From Synechococcus lacustris (lineage in GTDB: Bacteria; Cyanobacteriota; Cyanobacteriia; PCC-6307; Cyanobiaceae), in NCBI GenBank assembly GCA_903943975.1, contig CAJAQB010000008.1:175076-239075 (forward strand): a stretch of DNA of 64,000 nt, in the 5' to 3' direction. Under the pieces are notes generated by a model. The model was not told where the DNA came from. It saw only the letters and a list, made by a program, of their open reading frames with translations, and did no database searches. Shown here one piece after another: positions 11,801-19,094 of the stretch. The first letter of the stretch is position 1. Each line of letters opens with the position of its first letter. The position numbers and the translations under genes were made by a program.

Positions 11801-12370
11801 AAGCAGGTCAAGGCGGATATTGCTGCTGTTATTGATTCTGATTTGTTTTTGGGAACCAAGGAGCTATCTGATGCTGATAAACAGCTTTTAAATACCCCCA
11901 TTGGATCTGGTTACCAGCTTGCTGTGGGTCTATCTATTCAGCATCCCAATCAGAATCTAAGGAGTATAGGCTTTTATCCAGTAACTGATACCTTTGGCAG
12001 TATTGTAGATCCAATTACGGGAAACTCCTTGAAGCCCTCTGATGGTAACTATGCCTCAGTGGCTAAAAGTTTGACCAGCCCTGAGTTGACAGTTGAATTC
12101 AGTGATACTGGTTCTTCAGTCCAAGCTGATTCGCATTTTCTAATTAGCAAGAATAAGATTTTGGCTCCTTTTGTTTCGGTTGACACTGCCGCCGGCGCTC
12201 AGGATTATTTTGCTTATGCAGAGGCAAACAAGGCTTCCTCGCCTCTTGTGAGCCCGAATGGTTTTTATTCTTTTGGCCTTGATTTAACACCCAGCACTTT
12301 TGACAGCTCCTTTAAGGATCTACTGGTGACAATTTCTAGTATTGACCCTCAGGAGATCCCTGCCACGTAA
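5858..12370 (+). CDS. Giant 2170-residue repetitive protein with calcium-loop motifs, function unknown
   Basis: I do not recognise a family. The protein is rich in Ser, Leu, Asp and Lys and looks like an extended beta-rich extracellular protein. It contains two full repeats of about 510 residues and part of a third. Each repeat carries an EF-hand/dockerin-like loop: D81-x-D-x-N-G-x-x-D (LFDSDYNG), D588 (LFDIDQNG) and D1103 (LFDQDANG), each followed by a FYxD motif. Other shared blocks are GxxTGxTIDF-like segments, SGKLSFAKK/SGSLTFSKR and LYLPAIDDKG/LTLPAIDAQG. The segment after about residue 1300 is unique, with many amphipathic beta-like stretches. There is no signal peptide at the N-terminus. 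It starts at GTG without a clear ribosome binding site and has the AT-rich composition of its neighbours. It could be an adhesin, a surface layer component or a lipid-binding shell protein; sequence alone does not decide. Confidence 0.85.
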   Translation: MTLPTKISFPVDLNLGIANLLVDDITWNLDDSGATPSSILLDGKQLDGWLGTATGITIDFAGALKGIQLIGGAKSGINLFDSDYNGLVDSFYVDQSIIEIPVVQLGPLRIENVSFELNKFTNLVDFGAGKNLPFAGSIKLSADRNTLDMGDLLQLVSDKFSGDFNLNTGDLVTSLASLTGTLGSSAAPLLSFSASNVSSTIKGLATANQDVQIDLGKLSASLNPLAIGNSMPRATIDQLVVESGENINFDSITVDFPEGYDLSIFGLAELIPLSLKSGKLSFAKKTDQTLDPEQPILSVQAVMNTALLKAKLATILQSPKLDLKVERIDSAGKRQQITAADNLSLTVKRVANQWKTVASDIYAINLSDLVIPLQGESDPEVSASLYLPAIDDKGSALALPQFITEAAKKDGYSIPSGTQVLASIQGTYSNASIFTSTTGIAWLSGSLQQQQNVSTYSFLGQANLSAQLDYGNQFKATGSVQANLALNLNSTINQGKSQEITGLPSIKLDFGGAQLSDILLKFDAFDLCLEYLDWYPKDKNRSQEIGGVKISGLVAQAKGLKIDFKKALNGVSATSGVNQSGADIFLFDIDQNGSVDGFYLDQASINVASIKTDSLTIDNAVISLKGLSNLAALSADKSQSLSGKVQLSADQAALGKSKDLNLMAKDFKADYLLTSGALAASVGSIGGSLSVDSQPLLTISTSTDNTQNRVNLNINPKAGNDEALVSIPSLSATFQALTVNKLSPSVIINNFKIQQDYDLELDDLKLILPKDYLSSALGLAGILPFQVTSGSLTFSKRADGSIDSTQPSVTVAGTIDIAMLEKQLRALVHSADLSVSVSSYDRSGKLTPLTNQTITAKLIQKDSKWILVDSPGFELTIGNLPLRFATGANPVAVTSILTLPAIDAQGKLQSLPDNLISQYQSLSQAASNSNPQVLAQFSGSYKGDSVVKSANGAAWLAGSLDFKDGISTLILDGAANLSSSLDFGSGNSFTGEVGAKFNWTMLASRSTAGEFQLTGKRSVDLDRVSLKDVKLTSDAFDVSLSGFDYQAATSVAIAGKTISGCVGKATGLTLNLRGLFSGVSLSTSSNLVVNNDPASTSDIYLFDQDANGVIDGFYLDAATAKLGSEVSIGLLQVAAPTLSLSKLSNLPEFFSNNKSSFTGSIKLASQSARYGSGKDSLISFNSPSSGPGTQALEATYQFGVDQFDFAANSIGLNLKQLKINAKASAQLISSSNGTSLNINANGSINLDGAGLSELQGDLDISFLNDSLQTVKGTFELSQPVPGLDLKGKLVLDHSFVDGKGSLKLEDATFLGASVKGSLNYGLDSFTGQFDFNNSKSLQLLDGFSLLPESADFTLACTRNPANVASYSSSIKEGIFKLNFGDTETRFQGDISLSSSGGSPLQLDSVQLNLLNDTTINVNGYRLQLIASDPTAPCNIAFDRSNGLLTPSISGKVRFPDLANLTFTLPQNGLTWSDNAWSLNSFKADFGQKPLDLGPIEIGPNATIDYSNKTLTLNPDLSLDLGEMSAALRPLGEKINTYVTPIAAPIVKFLLTDLDLRSNPSISKTIADIEKINIPFYDGRPDVPITKILKTLADYFEGYPGNPYQNDRIQLVELFDKPLSDLYSLLRTNPAAAQKLADTIGFTIPQLWLDIAAKVDYKDISLSNSVKSLESLITFGDTLARSSATDSSIKLDGLSFTLNLDAASASAQAGATTSANLKTEIAKLSGAFDAILAAGAQSPNQPQATSGSLFSVDATMRSDLLDDPFATVGKLLTNKPFDLAALDLKLDAGFSLNQRIPIPWESLLGIPPGIINTSLNLNEGLQFKAGLSVGVTTDRDQLSALTMVPLKEIPANLLPLLAGTSDKGDPLGLYLGQIPNTPLMQLIPTLGVGLSLGAAYVGDLIRLSTTLTGNVSLGLNPSSSRLYLQNIIDKGFSLPGFSASADLDAKLALEAYVPFKGWKGPSWTWPILDNQSIFSTSTADAPKQVKADIAAVIDSDLFLGTKELSDADKQLLNTPIGSGYQLAVGLSIQHPNQNLRSIGFYPVTDTFGSIVDPITGNSLKPSDGNYASVAKSLTSPELTVEFSDTGSSVQADSHFLISKNKILAPFVSVDTAAGAQDYFAYAEANKASSPLVSPNGFYSFGLDLTPSTFDSSFKDLLVTISSIDPQEIPAT
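5888..9420 (+). repeat. Long internal repeats (about 1.5 kb period) within the giant gene
   Basis: The protein-level repeat starts near 5890, 7410 and 8950. The calcium-loop codons fall at 6098, 7619 and 9164, giving spacings of 1521 and 1545 bases. The third copy stops after its first part. The copies are diverged at DNA level, so this is an old duplication, not a recent tandem amplification. Confidence 0.75.
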
Positions 12371-12375
12371 TGTGA

Positions 12376-14667
12376 TCATAGGCCCAATGCTGGAAAGAGA
12401 TATTTATAACCTTCGCTGCTAAAAGCTTCTCGTGCAAAGGTATAGTTTTGATTGTATTCAGCAAGTGTCTCAGGTCCAATAGGCATCGCGATTGAGGAGC
12501 TATTGTTCAGCTGAATAATCTCTACATTCCCCTTTTGCCCGCCTTGAATCCCGTAGATTTTATTTTCTACAGTTACCACTTCAAGATCATAGGAACTAAG
12601 CTGCCATGTGCCGTTGTCTAGGGTTTTAGTCCATACGGGTGCTTCTCCATACCAGGCATTTGGGTCAAAAATTGTTGGTGTTGGCACTGGTACGTTCCCC
12701 CCTAAGCCTGTTAAGGGATCAAACACTGATACTTGGGCTGGATCAGTTTTCTTCCCGGTTACTGGATCAACATAGGTAGTGGCATATCCAAATAACTTTG
12801 CTGTGTCTGGGGTAAGCTTAAAGCTACTTTTTGTACCTTGGCTGTCAACATTCACCACAGCACCTTCTTTGTCGTAATTCACGTTAGAGTTCATCAGAAT
12901 TGTCAAGTTGAATGGCGTGGAAGCACCATATTTTGTTTGGATTTCACGCACAATATAGGCGGCTGATGTGTTGTCTGCATAGCCTCCGTCAACAAGCCTG
13001 ATGAAATCAAGGTTCTTGTATTCAGTTAAACCATTATCATCGTCATTGGCAGGGTTACCATTGGCTGGAAACATTTTAAATGTATCTCCAGAAAAGCCTG
13101 CTGGAGGGGCTAGTTCAGAGGTGAGATCAGCTAATATGTCAGTTAGGAAGAGCTTGAATTGTAAGGGCGAGCTATCAAAAATATTTAAGTTGTTAAGTAG
13201 TGCCCAGAAGGCATTGTAGTCACTTTCTTCAATGGGTGTTGTGGTAAGTGTTTGAGGGGATGCAATCAGGCCAGCTGCAGCCGATGAAGCAATGGTTGCC
13301 TGGGCATAGGTAATGTTTGCTGGTTGTGTCTGTGCAACCTTGTCTAAGGCAGTGTCTGTGCTCAGGGTTCTGTCATCAAAATAGTTGAAGACAACATCAC
13401 CGCTTGAAAAGGTTGCTGTGCCTGAGCGCTTGTTAGTGCTTAGGTCTACGGAACTAGTTATTGACAATGGTAATATTTGAGGGGCAATGGCTTGATTCCA
13501 CCATGCTGGCGGATTGGTGGGGCTAACTCTTCCGTAGGTATTGTAGTCTTCCAGTAGCCAGCGAGTTTTTTCTCCTAGGTATGTTGGCGCTGTTGGTACA
13601 GCCGTTGCAAATGTCAAGTCAATAGATTTTGCCCATTCCAAGGGCGCTTCTTGGATTTTCTTGATTAGAGCGCTATTGTATACATCAGACCCAAAACCCT
13701 TGAGGTATACCAGCTCTTCAACAAAATCACTCCAGTTTAACCCTTGGTTTTTTATCACAGGACCAAGATAATTGATTTTACCTGCAAACCAATCCCAGAA
13801 ATCTAACCCGCCTGTGTTAAAGGATTTGGCGGCCAGCTGATCGATCTTTTGCAGAACAGAGTTTGCTTTGCTTCTGCCAATTGTATTTGAAAGTATATTT
13901 TCGAGAACAGTTTTGATCTCAGAACCTTTCAGTCCGAAGGATTCCTGCTGGTACTTGGCGGCTAGTTGGCTATTGTAGCCAGTGGTGTTGTAGGAATCGC
14001 GGCCTGCCTGTGTATTTAAGCCATCCAAATATGCCTGGGAATTGGCAAGTAAATTAAGGAACCAGGTGCCTCCGGAGTTGGCGGATATACCTCGGATATT
14101 CTGCATTAGATTATCTAGGCTGCTGCCGCCAGTGGCTTTATCTAGTAGGCCAGCAAAAGTGCCTGCTAGCAGTGATTGGGAGTTCCAGCCTCCGCCACTG
14201 AATGACATAAAATAGTTTCCTGGTAATGCCCAGGCAGCCCCTTCTTTGTTGTAACCTTTTGCCTCAAGTGTTGCAGCTTTGCTGTCGCTATCTGTGTAAT
14301 AATGATCGCCGGTTTGCCTGTTGTAGTAACGCTGTACCGTGATCTGATTCTGGCTGCTGGAGTCTGGTTTTAGGGCTCTGCCGACAACTCCTTCGTTTGT
14401 ATAGCCAATTGCCGCAGCCGCCGTTGCCTCGCTTGCGTCGGTTGTATATAAATGGTCCTTGGTTGAGGTATTGTAAAGTCGTATTACGTCTACTTGGTCA
14501 ACGGGCCTGCTGCCTGCCGCTGTAAATAGTGAAAAGGCTACCCCATCATCATCCCAGCCTTGAGCTGTTAAGTATGTGATTTCAGCACTTTCGCCTGTAA
14601 ATAAATAGCTTCCGCTTGCTTTATCGATAAGTCTGTGAAAAAGAATATCGTTTTTCACTGTCGCCAT
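12376..14667 (-). CDS. Cytosolic-PLA2/patatin-superfamily lipase with N-terminal DUF5648 repeats
   Basis: A probable secreted phospholipase or lysophospholipase. Residues 1-150 hold three DUF5648-type units (FHRLIDKASGSYLFT, IRLYNTSTKDHLYT, VQRYYNRQTGDHYYT, each followed by GY/GW and an acidic residue). The catalytic domain starts near residue 152 with SFSGGGW (GGG at 158-160, an oxyanion-type glycine motif). The nucleophile elbow ISANSGGTW places Ser198, and RLVDGGYADN places the Asp of the Ser-Asp dyad at residue 560. The GGG / SGGTW / DGG order matches cytosolic PLA2-like members better than plain patatins, where GxSxG is usual. It is convergent with the giant gene, with 5 bases between the stops, and has its own strong promoter. 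It lacks a signal peptide. The substrate is unknown. It may act with the PhoD-like enzyme in using phospholipid phosphorus, which is inference. Confidence 0.78.
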   Translation of the reverse strand: MATVKNDILFHRLIDKASGSYLFTGESAEITYLTAQGWDDDGVAFSLFTAAGSRPVDQVDVIRLYNTSTKDHLYTTDASEATAAAAIGYTNEGVVGRALKPDSSSQNQITVQRYYNRQTGDHYYTDSDSKAATLEAKGYNKEGAAWALPGNYFMSFSGGGWNSQSLLAGTFAGLLDKATGGSSLDNLMQNIRGISANSGGTWFLNLLANSQAYLDGLNTQAGRDSYNTTGYNSQLAAKYQQESFGLKGSEIKTVLENILSNTIGRSKANSVLQKIDQLAAKSFNTGGLDFWDWFAGKINYLGPVIKNQGLNWSDFVEELVYLKGFGSDVYNSALIKKIQEAPLEWAKSIDLTFATAVPTAPTYLGEKTRWLLEDYNTYGRVSPTNPPAWWNQAIAPQILPLSITSSVDLSTNKRSGTATFSSGDVVFNYFDDRTLSTDTALDKVAQTQPANITYAQATIASSAAAGLIASPQTLTTTPIEESDYNAFWALLNNLNIFDSSPLQFKLFLTDILADLTSELAPPAGFSGDTFKMFPANGNPANDDDNGLTEYKNLDFIRLVDGGYADNTSAAYIVREIQTKYGASTPFNLTILMNSNVNYDKEGAVVNVDSQGTKSSFKLTPDTAKLFGYATTYVDPVTGKKTDPAQVSVFDPLTGLGGNVPVPTPTIFDPNAWYGEAPVWTKTLDNGTWQLSSYDLEVVTVENKIYGIQGGQKGNVEIIQLNNSSSIAMPIGPETLAEYNQNYTFAREAFSSEGYKYLFPALGL

Positions 14668-14690
14668 TGAATTTTTCTGAATATTCTAAA

Positions 14691-14719
14691 AATATACTGC
14701 CATGGATCGAGGTTGTCAA
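14691..14719 (-). promoter_or_regulatory. Strong sigma-70 promoter of the lipase gene, overlapping an inverted repeat
   Basis: On the minus strand TTGACA (bases 14719-14714) and TATATT (14696-14691) are separated by 17 bases, and the ATG at 14667 lies 24 bases downstream. The -35 box is one arm of a perfect 7-base inverted repeat, TTGTCAA at 14713-14719 and TTGACAA at 14747-14753, a possible operator. A GAATATTC palindrome lies between the -10 box and the start at 14679-14686. Confidence 0.7.
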
Positions 14720-14770
14720 GTTGAATTGTGATTTATCGCATTTTTTTTGACAATTGCCTCCAGGGCTGCT

Positions 14771-16093
14771 TCAGCTTTTTCTCACCTGGTGGCCAATGTC
14801 TTTTCTCACCTGCATGCCTTCAAAGTTAACTTGGGCTAGGCGCCCATAGGCAGCTTCAAAGGCGGCATCGAAATCAGCCGCCTGGGCCACCGCCGCCAGC
14901 ACCCGGCCGCCACTGGTTACTAGTTGCCCATTGCCATTGCCAGGGAACTTGCCTGGGCTTGAGGCCTTTGCTCCGGCATAGAACAGCTGGCAGCTGTCGG
15001 CCCCAGCCTCGCTAAGCCCTGGCCCGGCATCATTAATTAGATCCCCCAGCTGGGGTTCCCCGGGGTATTCCGCGGCGGCTGCCACCACACAGGCGCTGCA
15101 CTGGGGGCGAATCGTCAAGGGCGGGGCGCTTTCCAGCCGGCCTTCGGCGCAGGCCAACAACACTTCAGCCAGGTCCCCCTCCAGCAATGGCATCAAGGTT
15201 TGGCATTCGGGATCGCCAAAACGGCAGTTGAATTCGATCACTTGGATGCCGCTGGGGGTGAGCATCAGTCCGGCATAGAGCACGCCGCGATAGCTAATCC
15301 CCCGTTTACGCAGGGCCGCTAATACCGGCTCCAGCACCAGCCTGCGCACCTCCTCCAGGCCGGCGCCATCCAGCAGCGGGGCCGGCGCATAGGCGCCCAT
15401 GCCGCCGGTGTTGGGGCCGCTGTCGCCTTCGCCGATGCGTTTGTGGTCTTGGGCGGGGGGCAGCAGCAGCAGCCGTTCGCCATCGGTGAGGGCAAACACC
15501 GACACCTCTGGTCCGCTCAGCGTTTCCTCCAACAGCACCCGCCTGCCGGCGCTGCCAAAGCGACCTGAAAAACAATCTTCAATCGCCGCCAGGGTTTCCG
15601 CCAGGTTGCTGGCCACGGTTACCCCCTTGCCGGCGGCGAGGCCATCGGCCTTCACCACCAAGGGCCGATTCAATTCCCGGGCAAGGCGGCAGCCCTGCTC
15701 TGCCGATTCCACCACCCAGAAGCCGGCAGTGGGCACCCCGGCCTCTTGCATCAGTTGCTTGGCCCATTGCTTGCTGGCCTCCAGCTGGGCCCCATCGGCG
15801 CCGGGGCCAAACACCGCCAGCCCCGCCGCCCGCAACTGATCGGCGAGGCCAGCGGCGAGGGGCCCCTCCGGCCCGATCACCACCAGTTCGATTTCGTGTT
15901 CAGCACAGGCGGCCAGCAGGCCCGCCCCATCGCTGGCCCCAATCGCCAAGGTTTCACAGCCTGGGATGGCAGCACTGCCGCCATTGCCCGGGGCCAGCCA
16001 CACCCGGGGTTGCCCCTGCGAACGGGCCAGGGCCCAGGCCAGGGCGTTTTCCCGCCCGCCGGAGCCCACCACCAACACACGTGCCACAGCCAT
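14771..16093 (-). CDS. purD: Phosphoribosylamine-glycine ligase (GAR synthetase)
   Basis: PurD joins phosphoribosylamine and glycine using ATP, the second step of purine synthesis in the cytosol. The 440-residue product has the usual length and the ATP-grasp architecture: N-terminal VLVVGSGGRENAL, FGPGADGAQLEASK, the ATP-binding VVKADGLAAGKGVTVA and the metal-binding EFNCRFGDPECQ. I chose the ATG at 16093, because the 32 extra residues of the longer frame are low-complexity and not family-like. purC lies nearby on the opposite strand, which fits a purine grouping. The 5' end faces the divergent gene at 16119 with almost no spacer. Confidence 0.96.
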   Translation of the reverse strand: MAVARVLVVGSGGRENALAWALARSQGQPRVWLAPGNGGSAAIPGCETLAIGASDGAGLLAACAEHEIELVVIGPEGPLAAGLADQLRAAGLAVFGPGADGAQLEASKQWAKQLMQEAGVPTAGFWVVESAEQGCRLARELNRPLVVKADGLAAGKGVTVASNLAETLAAIEDCFSGRFGSAGRRVLLEETLSGPEVSVFALTDGERLLLLPPAQDHKRIGEGDSGPNTGGMGAYAPAPLLDGAGLEEVRRLVLEPVLAALRKRGISYRGVLYAGLMLTPSGIQVIEFNCRFGDPECQTLMPLLEGDLAEVLLACAEGRLESAPPLTIRPQCSACVVAAAAEYPGEPQLGDLINDAGPGLSEAGADSCQLFYAGAKASSPGKFPGNGNGQLVTSGGRVLAAVAQAADFDAAFEAAYGRLAQVNFEGMQVRKDIGHQVRKS

Positions 16094-16118
16094 ACTTGCC
16101 CGGTGCTTCCGCGCCGTT

Positions 16119-18311
16119 TTGCTCTTCACTCTTACTGCGGCGGCGGTCCCCTGGCTGATGGGCGCCGGCCTAATAGCCGCCAGTCCCAAGCCCCGGCCCC
16201 CGGCGCCATTACCGCCTGGGGCCAGCAGCGTTGAGGCCTTTCAGGGCTTGCTGCTTAAGGGCGATCGCGCTGGGTTGGTGGGCGGTTGCCAGGAGGCCTT
16301 AGCCCTGGATTTAGACGATCGACTCCGGCTCCTTCGCCAGCGGTTGCTGGAGCTCAATGGCGATGACCATGGGCTGGAGGTGGTGCTGGCAGACGCCAAG
16401 GCCCTGCTCAGCTGCCGCGCCCCGGACGGGGCCCTGCAGGTGTTGGCTCGCGTTAGTCCGGCGGCCGGGTCCCCCAGGCAGCAATGGTTGTTGCTGCAAT
16501 GGCAGGCGGCCAATGATGGCCTTGACCACCGCCGCGCCGCCGCCGCCCTGGGGCGCCTGGCGGAAGGTTCGGGGGGGGGCTCGGCTGCGGCGAATCTCTC
16601 CCGCCTGTTGTTGCCCCTGGCGGAGCCAGCGGCCCCTGGGGAGGCCCCGCCCCAGCGCTCGGCCCTGGAAATGCAGGCCGAACAGTTGGAGGCCATCGGT
16701 GAGCGGGAACGGGCGGTGGCCCTGCTACAGCAGCCCGATGTTGCCCCGGCAACCACGGCGGAACGGCTGCGCTGGGCGGCCCGTTTGTTGGCGGAAACTG
16801 GCCAGATCGAACGGGCTGAAGGGCTGTTGCCGGAGGCGCTCAACCAGTCGGCGCTTGGGTCAGCCTGGGGCCTCAGTGAAGCTTTGTTGGAGGACCAAAG
16901 GGCGCTGCAGTTGGCCCAGGGCAATACCAGCGCCGCCGCCCAAACCAATGGTCGCCGCGCCCGGCTGGCCCGGCGCCTAGAAGATGCCATGGCCCAGCGG
17001 GCGGTGCTGATCAGTGGCATCGCCGATGCCAGTAGCAATCCCGTGCTGGCCCAGCGCTTGCTCGACCGCCAGGAGCCCCTGGAGGGGCGCCGGGGCGCCT
17101 TGCTTGATGCGCTGCTGCTCCTTGGGGAGCCAGGCAGCCCTGGGGCTGAATCAGCGCAGGATCACCTGGCCCGGCTCGACCTGGCCGGGCGCCTGGCCCA
17201 GCGCCTCGACCATCGCGAACGGCTGCAGGATCTCTTGGCCGACCAAGAAAACCTGGCTCTACTCATTGATGACCGCTGGCTGCTGGATCGGGTCAACCGT
17301 TTGGGGCTCCAGGCCAGCGCCGGTAATCCCCTGCGGGAATTGGAGGCGATCGATCGCCGCCAGCGGGAGTTGCAGCAGGACCCCTCCCTGGCCCGCAGCC
17401 TTTGGGATTCCTTCACCCCCCAGCGGCAGCAACGCCAGCGGGAGGCCCTGCAGCTGCAGGCGAAGGCCGAGGTGCGCCGCCAGCAGCGGCTCGGTTTTGA
17501 CCCCTACCCCGGCAGCTTTGCTTTACCTGTGCTGCTGGAAGACTTGGAACGGCTGCGCCAGGCCCGCCCTGACCAGCAGGTACAGCAGTTGGCCCCTGCC
17601 TATTTCGGTCAGTTGCCTCGCCAGTTGTCTACGGAGGCGGCCGCCACCAAACGCCGCGCCCTCGAGCAGGCCCTGCTAACCGCCGTTCCCGATGCCAACG
17701 AACGGGAGCAGGGGCAAAGGCGTTTTGCCGCCCTGGTGGTTCAGCTGCAGCGCAAAGAGCAGCTGGAGCAGCAATTGGCCAAGGAACTCGCCGCCGCCCA
17801 GCTGGCGCCGGGGGCGGTGGCGCGCCAACGGGAATGGTTGGAGTTGGAAAGGCAGCTGGACCCGCGCAATGGCCAGATCAAGGGGTTGGCCGGTTTCGGG
17901 CGCACGGAGGAGGGACTAAAGGTGTTGCAAGAGATCCAGGCCCAACGGGAACGCTTCCGGTTGCTTGAGCGCTGGCAAGAGGCCAAGGCATTGCGTAGCC
18001 GCCGCGAATTGCTTGAGGATCAGTTGCTCCAGGGCCAGCGGCTGCGCTGGCAGCCCCGGGCGCCAATCACCGCCCCGCAGCAGGAGGCGGTTTTGCAAAC
18101 CCAGCGTTGGCGTGAGTTCCGCCAGGATCCCGGCGATGCCAGTGCCGCCCAGTTGCAGGATCTGGCTGCCCACCGCCACCAGGAGGCGGTGGAATTGGAG
18201 GCCCTGCGCCTACGGCTGGGCCGGCTTTTAACTAATCCGGTAGCTCCAGCATCAACAATGCAGGAGCTGCAGCAGTTGGAGCAGCAGTTGCGTCGCCCGA
18301 TCAACCCATGA
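16119..18311 (+). CDS. Exported helical protein of unknown function, possibly TPR-like
   Basis: I do not recognise a named family. The product is about 730 residues, rich in Leu, Gln, Arg, Glu and Ala, and mostly helical. The segment around [19 protein letters not shown] and [14 protein letters not shown] looks like degenerate tetratricopeptide repeats, and the C-terminal half is coiled-coil-like. An N-terminal hydrophobic stretch ([22 protein letters not shown]) looks like a signal peptide or anchor, followed by a Pro-rich linker. I placed the start at TTG 16119 to keep this signal. The frame is open back to an ATG at 15966, but that would overlap purD in antisense by over 120 bases. Its stop overlaps the start of purC, so translation is probably coupled. 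Confidence 0.7.
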   Translation: MLFTLTAAAVPWLMGAGLIAASPKPRPPAPLPPGASSVEAFQGLLLKGDRAGLVGGCQEALALDLDDRLRLLRQRLLELNGDDHGLEVVLADAKALLSCRAPDGALQVLARVSPAAGSPRQQWLLLQWQAANDGLDHRRAAAALGRLAEGSGGGSAAANLSRLLLPLAEPAAPGEAPPQRSALEMQAEQLEAIGERERAVALLQQPDVAPATTAERLRWAARLLAETGQIERAEGLLPEALNQSALGSAWGLSEALLEDQRALQLAQGNTSAAAQTNGRRARLARRLEDAMAQRAVLISGIADASSNPVLAQRLLDRQEPLEGRRGALLDALLLLGEPGSPGAESAQDHLARLDLAGRLAQRLDHRERLQDLLADQENLALLIDDRWLLDRVNRLGLQASAGNPLRELEAIDRRQRELQQDPSLARSLWDSFTPQRQQRQREALQLQAKAEVRRQQRLGFDPYPGSFALPVLLEDLERLRQARPDQQVQQLAPAYFGQLPRQLSTEAAATKRRALEQALLTAVPDANEREQGQRRFAALVVQLQRKEQLEQQLAKELAAAQLAPGAVARQREWLELERQLDPRNGQIKGLAGFGRTEEGLKVLQEIQAQRERFRLLERWQEAKALRSRRELLEDQLLQGQRLRWQPRAPITAPQQEAVLQTQRWREFRQDPGDASAAQLQDLAAHRHQEAVELEALRLRLGRLLTNPVAPASTMQELQQLEQQLRRPINP

Positions 18312-19066
18312 GTGCCCTTGCCATCGAAGCCCTGCTCCATGAGGGCAAGGCCAAAAAGGTGTTCCAAACCAACCGTGCCGGGGTGGTGGCGGTGCAGTTC
18401 AAAGACGATGCCACCGCCTTCAATGGCGAGAAATTTTCCCAGTTGGGTGGCAAGGGGCTGCTGAACTGGGAAATTTCAGCCCGCCTCTTTGAGGCGCTCG
18501 AGCGGCAGGGCCAGCCCAGCCACTACCTCGGCTGCCTGGAACCCGGTTGGATGGCGGTGCAGGAGTTGGAGATCGTGCCCCTGGAGGTGGTGCTGCGCAA
18601 TCGGGCGGCCGGTTCCCTCTGCCGTCAGCTGCCCCTGGCGCCGGAAACGCCGTTGCAACCGGCGCTGCTCGACCTGTATTACAAGGACGATGCCCTTGGC
18701 GATCCCTTGCTCACCGAGGCGCGTTTGGAGTTGCTGGGGCTGGTTTCAGCGGCTGAACGCCAGGAGCTGGAACGCCAGGCCCGCCAGGTGAATGCGGGGC
18801 TGCGGCGCCTGCTGGAGCCCCTGGCGATCGAGCTGGTGGATTTCAAGCTGGAGTTTGGCCGCAATCAGGCCGGGCAGTTGCTGCTGGCCGATGAGATCAG
18901 TCCAGACACCTGCCGCCTCTGGGATTGCAGTGCCGGCGCCAACCCGGAGCAGCGCATTCTTGATAAAGACCGATTCCGCCAGGACCTAGGCGGCGTTGTC
19001 GAGGCCTATGGGGAGGTCCTCAAACGGGTCCAAGGGTTGGGGGCAATGCCCCGCAACTACCTGTAG
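18308..19066 (+). CDS. purC: SAICAR synthetase
   Basis: PurC (phosphoribosylaminoimidazole-succinocarboxamide synthase) joins CAIR and aspartate with ATP in purine synthesis. The 252-residue product has the family length. EGKAKKVF near the N-terminus, [15 protein letters not shown], the metal and ATP site [15 protein letters not shown] and [11 protein letters not shown] are all clear. The ATG overlaps the stop of the upstream gene in an ATGA arrangement. It is followed 28 bases later by the outer-membrane gene bamA, so purine and envelope genes may share a transcript here. Confidence 0.97.
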   Translation: MSALAIEALLHEGKAKKVFQTNRAGVVAVQFKDDATAFNGEKFSQLGGKGLLNWEISARLFEALERQGQPSHYLGCLEPGWMAVQELEIVPLEVVLRNRAAGSLCRQLPLAPETPLQPALLDLYYKDDALGDPLLTEARLELLGLVSAAERQELERQARQVNAGLRRLLEPLAIELVDFKLEFGRNQAGQLLLADEISPDTCRLWDCSAGANPEQRILDKDRFRQDLGGVVEAYGEVLKRVQGLGAMPRNYL

Positions 19067-19079
19067 GTTCACCCGAACT

Positions 19080-19092
19080 GCGGCTTAGCCGC
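19080..19092 (+). promoter_or_regulatory. Small GC hairpin just before the bamA start
   Basis: GCGGC-TTA-GCCGC forms a 5-bp stem with a 3-base loop ending 2 bases before the ATG at 19095. It may restrict ribosome access to that ATG and favour the in-frame ATG at 19110, or act as a weak intercistronic element. No T-run follows. Confidence 0.35.
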
Positions 19093-19094
19093 TG

